Counted from the stretch's first letter, positions 1 through 8,091 are shown. The stretch: 44,102 bases of DNA from an uncultured Clostridia bacterium (GCA_947584595.1 CANPWP010000031.1:1-44102), one strand, 5' to 3'. The notes: generated by a model from the sequence alone, not told the origin. Numbers and translations are program-made.

Positions 1-174
1 TCATAAATTCTATTCATTTAATGATTTTAAAAAGCAACTTGCTGTTCACAACAGAGAATATAATAAATTCCCTATGCGTCCTTTAAATTGGAAATCTCCT
101 GCTGATTATATTAACTCCTTTCTTTCTACCAGCGAAGTTTTCTAATTTTGTAACACATCATTAACAAACCTACA
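1..174 (+). mobile_element. Right end of an IS481/IS3-like insertion sequence, cut by the window edge
   Basis: This stretch holds the transposase C-terminus followed by a terminal sequence running from GTAACACATC (from about 150) to CCTACA (169-174). Read in reverse, the end begins TGTAGG and continues to GATGTGTTAC. The same end recurs in opposite orientation at 44026-44102 with only two differences seen, and a related left end occurs at 12529 and 17493. TG...CA termini and an integrase-like transposase fit the IS3/IS481 group; the exact family is inference. Confidence 0.8.
2..145 (+). CDS. Transposase C-terminal fragment (DDE/rve integrase type)
   Basis: Forty-seven codons are open from the window edge to TAA at 143-145. 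The end reads HNREYNKFPMRPLNWKSP followed by ADYINSF, the pattern typical of the C-terminus of integrase-core (rve) transposases, where an R-P-x-x-x-x-x-x-P-x-x-Y motif follows the catalytic glutamate helix. The catalytic residues lie upstream of the window. The matching fragment at 44055-44102 ends identically except Ser to Ala in the INSF/INAF position. The gene is presumably intact outside the window, which cannot be checked here. Confidence 0.75.
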   Translation, partial: HKFYSFNDFKKQLAVHNREYNKFPMRPLNWKSPADYINSFLSTSEVF

Positions 175-262
175 AATAATTTGTAATTTTGTATATTGAT
201 ACACTTTTCAAACCCTTATTATTATGTTATAATTATTATAATTGATATATTGGGGTATTGTT

Positions 263-802
263 ATGTTCAGACGCATTCAAAATATTGATGATATAGTTAT
301 TGAGCGTATTGCCAAACTACATTCACCGATTAAAAATAAAATAATGATTGCTTTTTCTACTGCCGGCAATATGGGACTTGTATGGTTTGCTATCTGCCTG
401 CCCTTTCTGATAAATGCTCCATGGCGTGCCACAGGTGCAAATATAGTTTTCGGACTTTGCGTTGCACATTTAATGGGAGAAATTATTATTAAGCATATAG
501 TAAGAAGGACAAGACCTTGCCATGACTTGAAAGATGAAGAGCAGATAATTAATAAACCTAAATATTATTCATTCCCGTCAGGTCATACAACGGCGTCTTT
601 TTCGGTTGTAGGAGTGACAATGCTCAGGTGTAGTGCGCCTATAGCGCTTTCTGTATTGTGTTTGGCTTTGCTGATAGGATTTTCAAGGCTGTATTTGAGA
701 GTACATTATTTGTCTGATGTAGTGGCAGGTGCGTGTTTAGGCTTAATGTGCGGTTGGGCATCTGTATCTATATTTGAACGCTTTGTTGCATCATTTTTTT
801 AA
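263..802 (+). CDS. PAP2-family membrane phosphatase
   Basis: This is a 179-residue integral membrane phosphatase of the PAP2 superfamily, which dephosphorylates lipid phosphates such as undecaprenyl pyrophosphate or phosphatidic acid. All three family motifs are visible: KHIVRRTRP (motif 1), the PSGHT box (motif 2), and SRLYLRVHYLSD (motif 3, with the catalytic His and Asp). About five hydrophobic segments surround them. The ATG at 263 is preferred over an upstream in-frame TTG at 242 because a GGGG ribosome site sits about 7 nt before it. A role in recycling the cell-wall lipid carrier is likely, but the substrate cannot be told from sequence. It starts fewer than 100 bases after the IS end. 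Confidence 0.85.
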   Translation: MFRRIQNIDDIVIERIAKLHSPIKNKIMIAFSTAGNMGLVWFAICLPFLINAPWRATGANIVFGLCVAHLMGEIIIKHIVRRTRPCHDLKDEEQIINKPKYYSFPSGHTTASFSVVGVTMLRCSAPIALSVLCLALLIGFSRLYLRVHYLSDVVAGACLGLMCGWASVSIFERFVASFF

Positions 803-830
803 ACTGATAAAATAATTAATACAATTTATA

Positions 831-877
831 AATAAGATCGGCAGTTACAAAGTGTAGTCTGACGATCTTATTATTTT
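831..877 (+). terminator. Hairpin terminator after the PAP2 gene
   Basis: AATAAGATCG (831-840) pairs perfectly with CGATCTTATT (863-872) across a 22-nt loop and is followed by ATTTT. It probably ends the PAP2 transcript, although the long loop makes it a weak terminator. Confidence 0.55.
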
Positions 878-930
878 AAAATCGATTAATTGTTACAAAA
901 ATTACATTTTTGTTACATCTAATTTTTTTG

Positions 931-959
931 TTGACACTCCTGTTTATACTATCTGTAAT
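931..959 (+). promoter_or_regulatory. Sigma-A type promoter with a long leader before the 90-residue gene
   Basis: TTGACA at 931-936 and TGTAAT at 954-959 are separated by 17 nt. Transcription from here would give an untranslated leader of about 290 nt before the ATG at 1260. The remainder of 803-1259 holds the hairpin at 831 and the DnaA-box-like cluster at 994-1098; no gene is visible. Confidence 0.55.
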
Positions 960-993
960 AAAAATCAAGCCGATTTTTATGGAAAAATTTTGA

Positions 994-1098
994 TGTGGAA
1001 AAGTTTAAAAAATTTAAAAATGGTAAAATTATAGTTTTTTAAGTTAAAATCAGCTGTTTTTTATTGAGTTATTAACACTTTCCACATAGTTATCAACA
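994..1098. other. Cluster of DnaA-box-like 9-mers in AT-rich DNA
   Basis: Compared with the DnaA consensus TTATCCACA, this region has TGTGGAAAA at 994-1002 (reverse strand, 8 of 9), TTATTAACA at 1069-1077 (7 of 9) and TTATCAACA at 1090-1098 (8 of 9), with TTTCCACAT between the last two. The closely spaced pair resembles origin or dnaA-promoter DNA in Firmicutes. No dnaA, dnaN or rpmH gene is nearby, so chance in AT-rich DNA is a real alternative. Confidence 0.3.
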
Positions 1099-1259
1099 TT
1101 TTTGTTGGTAAAACAGAATAATACTAAAAGTATAATTCTTTAAATATATTTTTTATCGAAAAAAAGAATACTTTTTAAATTTTTAAAAGAATTAAATGTA
1201 TAGATTTCCAAATTTTTACCCATAATATTTTTGAAAATTTTTAATTCGGGAGAACTTTT

Positions 1260-1532
1260 ATGATAAAAGGTATAAACAGACATGTAATAGAGGTTACAAA
1301 AACCGATAATATTTATTATGAAAGAGCTATTTTGATTGTAAGGCCTGAATTTACGGGTGAAGAAAAACGACTGCTTGAAAAAGAGGCAAAAAAAATGCTG
1401 AAGGATATGAACCCTCCTTCTGTAATAAAAAACAAAAGACAATTTGTAAAAAAACTTGTGTTACTTATAATGCCAATGCTTGCAGGTGCGGTGCTTACTT
1501 TATGCTTTATTGGGATTTTAGGCGCAATATAA
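1260..1532 (+). CDS. Small protein with a C-terminal membrane anchor, unknown function
   Basis: This is a 90-residue protein I do not recognise. Residues 1-60 are charged and look soluble, with a helical stretch rich in Lys/Glu (FTGEEKRLLEKEAKKMLKDM). Residues 65-90 form a single hydrophobic segment (LVLLIMPMLAGAVLTLCFIG) close to the C-terminus, giving a tail-anchored topology. GGGAG lies 8 nt before the ATG. A promoter at 931 would give it a long leader. It is followed by a repeat and then another membrane protein, so context gives no role. Confidence 0.65.
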   Translation: MIKGINRHVIEVTKTDNIYYERAILIVRPEFTGEEKRLLEKEAKKMLKDMNPPSVIKNKRQFVKKLVLLIMPMLAGAVLTLCFIGILGAI

Positions 1533-1590
1533 TTTGCTTGTATATTTATAATAAAAACTAAATCATTTAATTTAAACCCTTGTCATATAT

Positions 1591-1644
1591 TAATACTAAA
1601 CACCAATTAAAAGCGGATACCTTTAAAATAGTGTTTAGTAAATT
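1591..1644. repeat. Short MITE-like palindrome with ACTAAAC ends
   Basis: The ends TACTAAACAC and GTGTTTAGTA are perfect inverted repeats. The inside, CAATTAAAAGCGGATACCTTTAAA, closely matches the right arm (reverse complement) of the longer palindrome at 10163-10292, which carries ATAATTAATGGATATCCTTTAAA. I read this as an internally deleted copy of the same family. Confidence 0.6.
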
Positions 1645-1666
1645 AGTGTTGTGACGGGGATTTTTT

Positions 1667-2251
1667 ATGAATAAAAAAACATTTAAATATTTGGAAATTT
1701 CGGGAGCTGCAGTAACGTTTATAATTTGGTTCGTACTGCATCATATTAATTCTTTTGACAGCGGTCATTTGCTTAATTTATTTTTCGGTTCAGCTAATAA
1801 CAGCGTGTGGGAAAGTATTAAGCTGTACCTGCTTGCCTTTCTGGTATGGAGCGCAATTGAATTTTGCTGGATATTACCCAAATTTAAAACATTTGTTGTA
1901 ATAAAAACCTTTCTTGTTTATGCAATGGGAATATTATATTGCATTGTAATAACTCTTCTTCAGGTATTGGGTGTTACGGTAAGCGGAATTTTTGAATCAG
2001 CCTGTATATTGATATTTTCCATAATAATCTATATTCTTTCATATTATTTTCTAATGAAAGATCCTGATATAAGCTATTTTTTCGTACCGTGTCTTTTTAT
2101 GCTGCTGCTTTTTTCGGTTTCGTATATTTGCTTCACACCATATCCTTTAAAAATCCCCGTATTTTACGATTTCCAAAACAACATATACGGAATTATTCCG
2201 ATAAATTTCGACAGAGGCGCAATTTTTCTTGACAGTTTGTACGGAAATTAG
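1667..2251 (+). CDS. DUF6512-like integral membrane protein
   Basis: This 194-residue protein has about six hydrophobic segments. The N-terminal part carries the family-like motif HHINSFDSGHLLN and then GSANNSVWESIKL, which matches what I remember of the DUF6512 family; function is unknown. GGGGA lies about 8 nt upstream of the ATG. A short palindromic repeat separates it from the small gene before it, so an operon is not certain. Confidence 0.6.
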   Translation: MNKKTFKYLEISGAAVTFIIWFVLHHINSFDSGHLLNLFFGSANNSVWESIKLYLLAFLVWSAIEFCWILPKFKTFVVIKTFLVYAMGILYCIVITLLQVLGVTVSGIFESACILIFSIIIYILSYYFLMKDPDISYFFVPCLFMLLLFSVSYICFTPYPLKIPVFYDFQNNIYGIIPINFDRGAIFLDSLYGN

Positions 2252-2401
2252 CTTTTTTTCTGTGTAAATATTTATAAATTTTCTATTCTAAAACGAAATT
2301 AATTATGTTATACTAAAATGTGTATTTATAAACAATATTTAGTATAAAATTGTTGTATATGCAGAATCATTAACACTATATAGTATAAATAAGGATAAAA
2401 A

Positions 2402-3151
2402 ATGGATAGAAAATTGAAAGAAACAAAAAGCGATGTTATTGCCGGAAGAAATCCGGTTTCAGAAGCAATAAAAGGCGGAAGAACAATTGATAAAATTATG
2501 ATAGCAAAAGGCTCAAAAACAGGCGCAATAGTGGGGATCCTCGCAAAGGCAAAAGAGAAAAAGATTCCCGTTAAAGAGGTCGATTCAAAGAAACTTGATT
2601 TTTTAAGCGGAGGGGCAGTTCATCAGGGAATTATTGCAACAGCGGCGATAAAAGAATATCAGACGGTTGACGATATTTTTGCCTTGGCAGAAAGCAGAGG
2701 AGAAAGCCCGTTTATAATTGTACTTGATGAAATTGAAGATCCCCACAACTTGGGGGCAATTATCAGAACTGCCGAATGTGCAGGAGCTCACGGAGTTATA
2801 ATTCCCGAGAGAAGAAGCGCAACATTGAATTACACTGTGGGAAAAGCTTCTGCGGGAGCAGTTGAATATATGCCTGTTGCAAGGGTTACAAATCTTGTTA
2901 ACTGCATTGACAGTCTTCGTGACAGAGGACTCTGGGTATTTGGCGCAGATATGAACGGAACGGATTATACTGAATGTAATTTTAAAGGTGCGGTTGCAAT
3001 TGTAATAGGCAATGAGGGAAAAGGCTTAGGCAGGCTTGTAAAGGAGCATTGCGACGCCATAGTAAGCCTTCCTGTAAAGGGGCATATAGATTCTCTGAAT
3101 GCCTCGGTTGCAGCAGGAATTTTAATGTATCAGATTGCAAAGCAAAGATAG
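2402..3151 (+). CDS. rlmB: 23S rRNA (guanosine-2'-O)-methyltransferase RlmB / TrmH-family SpoU methylase
   Basis: This 249-residue protein belongs to the SPOUT RNA 2'-O-ribose methyltransferases, which use S-adenosylmethionine. The N-terminal substrate-binding domain (about 12-85) begins with AGRNPVSEAIKGG and contains VHQGIIA. The catalytic domain follows with motif 1 LDEIEDPHNLGAIIRTAE, motif 2 IVIGNEGKGL and motif 3 LPVKGHIDSLNASVAAGIL, which together form the trefoil knot and cofactor site. Length fits RlmB. Assignment to RlmB over another TrmH-family paralogue is probable, not certain. AAGGA precedes the ATG. The next gene follows after 33 nt on the same strand. Confidence 0.85.
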   Translation: MDRKLKETKSDVIAGRNPVSEAIKGGRTIDKIMIAKGSKTGAIVGILAKAKEKKIPVKEVDSKKLDFLSGGAVHQGIIATAAIKEYQTVDDIFALAESRGESPFIIVLDEIEDPHNLGAIIRTAECAGAHGVIIPERRSATLNYTVGKASAGAVEYMPVARVTNLVNCIDSLRDRGLWVFGADMNGTDYTECNFKGAVAIVIGNEGKGLGRLVKEHCDAIVSLPVKGHIDSLNASVAAGILMYQIAKQR

Positions 3152-3184
3152 ATAATAAAGTTTTAATAGCAGGAGAGAGCAGTT

Positions 3185-5995
3185 TTGAAAAATAAGAATA
3201 AAAAAATGGATATTTCTCAAAATCACCCTGAAGTTAAACAGGATACGATAAAGTTTAAAAATAAAGATTTAGTAATAGATAACATTCTTGAAGAAACCCG
3301 TTTTTTAACTGAAAGAGATAAAATGGAGGAAACTGCAAAGAAATATCGTGCAAAGCCTAAAATGGACGAAATTTTCAGTAACGCATCAAAAAAAATAAGG
3401 TATAAAAACACAAATCCTCTTGATTTGGATAGCGATAAAAAAAATCAGGAAAGAAATCAAGAGGAAAATTCCTTAGTTGATGAAGATACAGCGGTAACGA
3501 TGCAGACTGAAATATTAATGGACAACCCTGACGGAGCGGTTATGCCGGTTGTTAAATCGGAAGAAACGGAAAAAGACGAAGATAATGATGAAAAATCTGA
3601 AAAAACCGAAGCATTTGAGAACATTGATAACGCTAATGAAGAGCCCGAGGAAGAAAAGGCAGTTGTAACCTTAAAGCCGGAATATTCCGAGAACACCACA
3701 TTTTCTGAAGATGTATTGGATGACGTTGAAGATCTGCATATAAGAAACGTAACGGTAACTGATTTCGACTCAATAGATATTGATTTAGACCTCGATAAAA
3801 AGCAAAAAGAAGAGGCTATTGAAAATTTTTCACAAGAAAAGAAAAATAAAGAGGACGATAAAAAGGACAGCAAAAATAAAAAAGATAAAACTATTAATCC
3901 CGAACAATTAAAAGAAGAGATAAAAGGCAATTATGAAAAATTATTCGGAATAAAAAAACCGAAAACACAGGTGATTATTTCAAGGGTACCTGTTTATCAG
4001 AGAGAAGAAGATGTCGATAAGGTACATATCAGAGCAGGAAAATTCTCAACGGTTTTAAGACATGAATATGAAATGTATTTAAAATCGAACGACCCGTCGA
4101 TATCTCATATAATAAAAAAGGAAAGCAATCACGAGCCAGAAGAACAGCAAACCGACAAACAGGTCAAAAAGTCCTTTACTGAAAAAGTGCTTCAGGCGGT
4201 TGTAGGTTTTTTCTCAAGCGAAGAACAGCAAATTGCACAGGATGTTCCTCCTGAAAAAATAGAAACAGTTGAAGATTATAAGTCTAAAGATGATGCAAAA
4301 AGTATTTTAGATGAAATCAATCTTAATATAAAAAAGCTGTTTTTAAGAAGTCTGGGAATGGGAGCAATTTTAGCGGTTACTCTCGTAATTGCTGTTCTTG
4401 TAAGAATAATTCCACAACAGATTTGTTCAGGAATTGCAAATGCTCCGATTGTTTATGCGGTTGTAAACCTGTTGCTTTTAGGAGTTTCTGTTGTTATTAA
4501 CCGTGTTACTATAATAAGCGGCTTAACACCATTAGTAAAATTTAAAGGCAATTCGGATACCGCTTTGTCGGCAGCGGCCGTTGCCGCCGCTTTGCAGGCT
4601 GTAATCAGCTTTTTCTTTATAATTGGAGCAGACACTTTTACCGTTCAATATTTCAGCGTTATAGCTATGCTGGGATTTTTTGCAAATACACTTGGCAAGC
4701 TTTATATGGTATTAAGAGTTAAAGACAACTTCAAATTTGTAATCTCCAATGCACCTAAATATGCCGCAAAAATTTATACCAACGAAGATATTGCCTCAAA
4801 AATGATGAGCGGGACTGTCTTTGAAAGACCTATTGTAGCATATCAGCATAAAACAGGATTTTTGTCAAATTTTCTTAAAATTTCTTATGCACCCGACCCA
4901 AGCGAAGAACTTGCAGGTAAATTTGCACCCTTTACAATCATAATTTCTTTTGTGGTTGCAATTGTTTACGGATTTGTACACCAGTCATTTAACGGTGCAA
5001 TTAATGCGCTTGCTGTGATGACTGCAATCAGTATTCCTGTTGCTACATTGCTGGCAGTTAATGTTCCTATGAGAATATTATGTAGGAAGCTGTTGTCTAA
5101 GGAGGCAATGGTATCAAGCTACCCCTCTGTTAAGCAGTTTTGCGACAGTACGGGAGTTATAGCAGATGCAAAAGAGCTTTATCCGGAGGGCAGAGTTATG
5201 CTTGACGGAATAAAAACTTTTATTAATCACGGTGCAGATGAAGCATTAATTGCCTGTGCGGCGATTTTAAAGGAAGCCGAGAGTCCAATGTCAACGATTT
5301 TTGACAGGGCAATTGATAAGGGAGAAGGCTTACCTCATGTTGAGAGCTTTTTGTATGAAGATTCAATGGGACTTGTGGGCTGGGTAAACAGCGAGCGTAT
5401 ATTAATCGGTTCAAGGGAACTTATGGAAAAGTATAATATTGATACTCCCTCTTCCGACTATGAAGAAAAATACCGCTTAGAGGGCAAGGATATTACCTAC
5501 TTGTCTAAAGCAGGCGAACTTGCGGCTATGTTTGTATTAAAATACAGCGCAGACCCTGAAATTGCGGAAGAGTTACGCCGAGCAGAGGAAAACGGTGTAA
5601 GCATTTTAGTTAGAACCACGGATAACAACATTACATCAGAGAAAATAGCAGACGACTTCAGAATTTTCTACCGCTCTGTTAAAGTATTGCCCACAGGACT
5701 GGGGAACGAAGGCAAGGCAATTCAGGAACAGGTTGAAGAGTCGTCCCGTGCGTATCTTGCAACAAGAGGAAAGTTTACATCTCTTATCAGAGGCATTTCC
5801 GGTTGTGTAAGGTTAAGCAGCAATATATCCTTATCGGTAATGATACAGCTTATTTCAATAATTTTAGGCGTTCTTATATGCAGTCTTTTGTGCCTTTATT
5901 CAGGAGTGCAGGTTCTTGGCACAATGGAAATATTGATATACGCAGTATTCTGGGCGGCGGCCGCAGTAATAGCGCCGTTAATTAAAAGACCTTAA
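3185..5995 (+). CDS. Degenerate P1B-type ATPase-like membrane protein with a long acidic disordered N-terminus
   Basis: This 936-residue protein starts at TTG, 5 nt after an AGGAGAGAG site. Residues 1-380 are highly charged and low-complexity, so probably disordered. Eight hydrophobic segments follow at about 388-410, 418-440, 460-482, 487-510, 580-600, 605-630, 880-905 and 912-934. This is the 4+2+2 layout of P1B metal ATPases. The middle loop resembles a P/N domain: residues 653-658 read CDSTGV where DKTGT is expected, and GWVNSERILIGSRELMEKY resembles the nucleotide-binding domain of CopB-like pumps. TGDN is TTDN, the GDGxND box is replaced by GLGNEGKAI, TGE is missing from the short A-like loop, and the CPC metal site in segment 6 reads SIPVATL. 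I infer a non-pumping pseudo-ATPase with a structural or sensory role. Function is unknown. The epimerase gene follows 11 nt later. Confidence 0.75.
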   Translation: MKNKNKKMDISQNHPEVKQDTIKFKNKDLVIDNILEETRFLTERDKMEETAKKYRAKPKMDEIFSNASKKIRYKNTNPLDLDSDKKNQERNQEENSLVDEDTAVTMQTEILMDNPDGAVMPVVKSEETEKDEDNDEKSEKTEAFENIDNANEEPEEEKAVVTLKPEYSENTTFSEDVLDDVEDLHIRNVTVTDFDSIDIDLDLDKKQKEEAIENFSQEKKNKEDDKKDSKNKKDKTINPEQLKEEIKGNYEKLFGIKKPKTQVIISRVPVYQREEDVDKVHIRAGKFSTVLRHEYEMYLKSNDPSISHIIKKESNHEPEEQQTDKQVKKSFTEKVLQAVVGFFSSEEQQIAQDVPPEKIETVEDYKSKDDAKSILDEINLNIKKLFLRSLGMGAILAVTLVIAVLVRIIPQQICSGIANAPIVYAVVNLLLLGVSVVINRVTIISGLTPLVKFKGNSDTALSAAAVAAALQAVISFFFIIGADTFTVQYFSVIAMLGFFANTLGKLYMVLRVKDNFKFVISNAPKYAAKIYTNEDIASKMMSGTVFERPIVAYQHKTGFLSNFLKISYAPDPSEELAGKFAPFTIIISFVVAIVYGFVHQSFNGAINALAVMTAISIPVATLLAVNVPMRILCRKLLSKEAMVSSYPSVKQFCDSTGVIADAKELYPEGRVMLDGIKTFINHGADEALIACAAILKEAESPMSTIFDRAIDKGEGLPHVESFLYEDSMGLVGWVNSERILIGSRELMEKYNIDTPSSDYEEKYRLEGKDITYLSKAGELAAMFVLKYSADPEIAEELRRAEENGVSILVRTTDNNITSEKIADDFRIFYRSVKVLPTGLGNEGKAIQEQVEESSRAYLATRGKFTSLIRGISGCVRLSSNISLSVMIQLISIILGVLICSLLCLYSGVQVLGTMEILIYAVFWAAAAVIAPLIKRP

Positions 5996-6006
5996 GGAGA
6001 AAATTT

Positions 6007-6669
6007 ATGTTAATAGCACCGTCACTTTTATCTTGTGACTTTTCCAAGATGGGACAGGAAATAAAACGAATGGAAGAAGCAAAGGCTGATTTTATGCACC
6101 TTGATGTAATGGACGGTCACTTTGTATCCAACATTACTTTTGGCGCACCTGTAATTAAAGCGGTCCGCTCCTATACAGACGTTCCCTTTGATGTTCATTT
6201 AATGATATCGGAGCCGCTGAAATATATTGATGATTTTGCATCGGCAGGAGCAGACATAATTACATTTCATATAGAAAGCAATTCCGATATTCAGCAGACA
6301 ATTGACAAAATTAAAAGTAAAGATATAAAGGCGGGGCTTGTAATTAAACCGAATACACCGTCAAGCACTGTTTTTCCGTATTTAAAGGATTTGTATATGG
6401 TGCTTGTAATGACAGTAGAGCCGGGTTTTGGCGGACAAAATTTTATGGCTGATATGCTTTCAAAGGTTACCGAAATTAAAGAAAAGGCAAAAACAGAAAA
6501 TCCCGAACTTTTAATTGAGGTTGACGGTGGTATTGCAGAAGATACGATCGGACAAGCCGCAAAAGCAGGAGTTGATATTTGCGTTGCAGGAACAGCGGTT
6601 TTTAAAGCTGAAGACAGTAAAAAAGCCATTGAAAAATTAAAGGCTGCTGCGGAAAAGATGAATAACTAA
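6007..6669 (+). CDS. rpe: Ribulose-phosphate 3-epimerase
   Basis: This 220-residue TIM-barrel enzyme interconverts ribulose 5-phosphate and xylulose 5-phosphate in the pentose phosphate pathway. Metal-binding and catalytic signatures are present: the initial APSLLSCDF, MHLDVMDGHFV (His, Asp), VMTVEPGFGGQ, and EVDGGI with the catalytic Asp. Length is typical. TAAGGAG lies 8 nt before the ATG, and the gene starts 11 nt after the pseudo-ATPase gene, so the two are probably co-transcribed. A strong hairpin follows. Transketolase halves elsewhere in the window use its product. Confidence 0.95.
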   Translation: MLIAPSLLSCDFSKMGQEIKRMEEAKADFMHLDVMDGHFVSNITFGAPVIKAVRSYTDVPFDVHLMISEPLKYIDDFASAGADIITFHIESNSDIQQTIDKIKSKDIKAGLVIKPNTPSSTVFPYLKDLYMVLVMTVEPGFGGQNFMADMLSKVTEIKEKAKTENPELLIEVDGGIAEDTIGQAAKAGVDICVAGTAVFKAEDSKKAIEKLKAAAEKMNN

Positions 6670-6683
6670 TATTAAAAAATCAA

Positions 6684-6850
6684 ACAAATATTTTAAAAAA
6701 ATTGCAGGGGCGGATATAAAATCCGCCCCTGTTTGCAATATCGAGTGCAACATATAAAATTTTGTAAATATGATTTTTGTAATGAGCGCTGTCTTTCATA
6801 CGTTCAGGAATATAATTTTCAATCAGCTTATATTCTGCTTCTTACACCGT
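6684..6850 (-). pseudogene. Possible remnant of an HD-domain protein
   Basis: Read on the minus strand from about 6845, one frame gives EAEYKLIENYIPERMKDSAH followed by YKNHIYKILYVALDIA. This resembles the start of small HD-superfamily phosphohydrolases, where a stretch like MKDSAHDxxHIxRVL carries the metal-binding HD. Here HD has become HY, and the frame has no start: a stop precedes it, and a short ATG frame (MMGQRFYGV) joins only by frameshift. The frame ends in the terminator. I read it as a decayed fragment, with modest confidence because only about 40 residues are recognisable. Confidence 0.4.
6705..6735 (+). terminator. Hairpin terminator after rpe
   Basis: CAGGGGCGGAT (6705-6715) pairs perfectly with ATCCGCCCCTG (6721-6731) across a 5-nt loop, followed by TTT. 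On the minus strand the same hairpin runs into a tract of T, so it may work in both directions. Confidence 0.8.
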
Positions 6851-6885
6851 AAAACCTCTGCCCCATCATATCTGAAATAAATAAA

Positions 6886-7278
6886 TTAATTAAACTGCGG
6901 TAAATCCTTGCCTGAAAATTCCAAATAATGTTTTTTCATACATTCAAAAGTTTCAGGACTTAAATCATGCTCTATTTTACAGGAATCTTTCAGTGCCGTT
7001 TCTTTATCAACTCCGATAGACATAAAAAATTCTGCAACAATAACATGGCGTTCGTACATTCTTGTAGCTATTTCTTTTCCCTTTTCGGTAAGAGTAATAT
7101 ATCCTTCTTCGTTTTTATCAATATACCCCTCTTTGTTAAAATTCTTCATAGCAACACTCACGGTGGGCTTTGAAAACCCAAGAGCATTGCATATATCTAT
7201 TGACCGAACACTGCCCAGTTTTTTTTGAAGCATATAAATAGTTTCAAGGTAGTTTTCTGCAGATTCATGTATTTGCAT
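6886..7278 (-). CDS. DtxR/MntR-family metal-dependent transcriptional regulator
   Basis: This 130-residue regulator has an N-terminal winged helix beginning IHESAENYLETIYML, recognition helix region SKPTVSVAMKNFNKEGYI, and a metal-binding/dimerisation segment (about 75-125) with ERHVIVAEFF and the E-x-x-C-K-I-E-H-D-L-S signature of the MntR/IdeR family. There is no C-terminal SH3 or FeoA domain, as in MntR. It probably senses manganese or iron and represses a transporter; none is next to it. The ATG at 7278 is chosen because AGGTG lies 7 nt upstream, while the earlier GTG/ATG overlap that site. Confidence 0.85.
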   Translation of the reverse strand: MQIHESAENYLETIYMLQKKLGSVRSIDICNALGFSKPTVSVAMKNFNKEGYIDKNEEGYITLTEKGKEIATRMYERHVIVAEFFMSIGVDKETALKDSCKIEHDLSPETFECMKKHYLEFSGKDLPQFN

Positions 7279-7421
7279 ATTCATCACCTAAAATAAAAAA
7301 TTATACTTATAATCTTAAATTATGTATTTATTGTAACATAAATTAATTATTTAAGCAATAAAAAGTTAAAATTTATTGTGTATTCTAATTTCTTTTATTT
7401 CAATTAATAGTTATAAAAAAC

Positions 7422-7460
7422 AATGCTGTCCCAAAACAAATAAAGTTTTAAGACAGCATT
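7422..7460 (-). terminator. Hairpin of the GCTGTCTCAAAA family, copy 1
   Basis: AATGCTGTCCCAAAAC (7422-7437) pairs with GTTTTAAGACAGCATT (7445-7460) with one or two mismatches. The minus strand continues into GTTTTTTATA, so termination on that strand is likely. It lies between the repeat at 7483-7550 and the MntR-like gene. Related hairpins are at 11377, 15563, 17361 and 38658. Confidence 0.6.
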
Positions 7461-7482
7461 TTACTTTACCGTTGTTTTTATA

Positions 7483-7550
7483 AAAAGCAGCCAATGGGTT
7501 GAACCTATTAGAGCAGACAGCACCGTATAAATACACTTTTGTAACTAAAG
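7483..7550 (-). repeat. Dispersed RNA-like repeat, copy A
   Basis: On the minus strand this reads ACAAAAGTGTATTTATACGG, then TGCTGTCTGCTCTAATAGG, then a CAACC/GGCTG imperfect hairpin and TTTTT. The same order and spacing occur in the ilvB leader (32400-32496) and, reversed, at 13124-13219. It has no coding potential that makes sense and lies about 205 nt upstream of the MntR-like gene in the same direction. Nothing else is seen in 7288-7734 except the hairpin at 7422 and the XRE control region. Confidence 0.55.
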
Positions 7551-7660
7551 CTAAACAAAAAACACATAGCGCTGATTGTTGCCAAACATAACTTTTCAAT
7601 ACTTTATAATACATCAAATCATTAACTGTGATAATTATTCACTATAAAATATTAACACAT

Positions 7661-7690
7661 AAGTATTCATTTGTCAACATATGTATTCAT
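7661..7690. promoter_or_regulatory. Direct repeat, possible operator of the XRE regulator
   Basis: AAGTATTCAT (7661-7670) and ATGTATTCAT (7681-7690) share GTATTCAT with a period of 20 nt, that is, two helical turns, about 45 nt upstream of the small HTH gene. Autoregulation is an inference. Confidence 0.35.
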
Positions 7691-7734
7691 AAGAAAGCAA
7701 AAAATTATTTACACTGTCTTTATGAGGTGATACT

Positions 7735-7968
7735 ATGTTTGTGCCAATGTTAGATTCAAAAATCGTTGGAGAAGTAATATCAGAATTCAGGAAGAAAAAA
7801 GGATTGTCACAAGAGGTTCTGAGCGGACTTTCAGATATAGGCAGAACTCATTTGAGTGCAATAGAAAGAGGAGAAAGAAAACCGACGCTTGAAACACTTT
7901 ATAAAATTTGCAATGCATTAGATGTAACAATGAGTGAAATGGTTGAAAAAATAGAAGAAAGATTATAA
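7735..7968 (+). CDS. Small XRE-family helix-turn-helix regulator
   Basis: This 77-residue protein is almost entirely one Cro/C1-type HTH domain (about 12-68): EFRKKKGLSQEVLSGLSDI, then GRTHLSAIERGERKPTLETL and YKICNALDVTMSEM. There is no effector or dimerisation domain. GAGGTG lies 5 nt before the ATG. The nearby direct repeat at 7661-7690 suggests autoregulation. It stands alone between the MntR-like gene and htrA on opposite strands; its target is unknown. Confidence 0.85.
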   Translation: MFVPMLDSKIVGEVISEFRKKKGLSQEVLSGLSDIGRTHLSAIERGERKPTLETLYKICNALDVTMSEMVEKIEERL

Positions 7969-8053
7969 CTTTTTGCTTCCTATATTAAGTTTATACTTGT
8001 TTTCTTGTTTTCGTAATGCATTAAAGTCCCGTTCAAATTTTACTGTCTTATTC

Positions 8054-8091
8054 ACCCGACTGTTTAAGAGCAAATTTCCTATAAAGCACAA
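8054..8091 (-). repeat. Dispersed RNA-like repeat, partial copy D
   Basis: The minus strand reads GTGCTTTATAGGAAATTTGC followed by TCTTAAACAGTCGGGT, matching the 5' part of the copy at 13219-13180 (ACTTTATAGGTAATTGCCC then AGAAACAGTCGGGT). As in the other copies, it starts directly after a transcription-terminator hairpin, here that of htrA. The second half of the element (the GGTGCTGTCTGC core) is not present. Confidence 0.5.

Noticed and set aside
3185..5995. Working metal-transport ATPase
   Set aside because: DKTGT, TGD, GDGxND, TGE and CPC motifs are all altered or missing.
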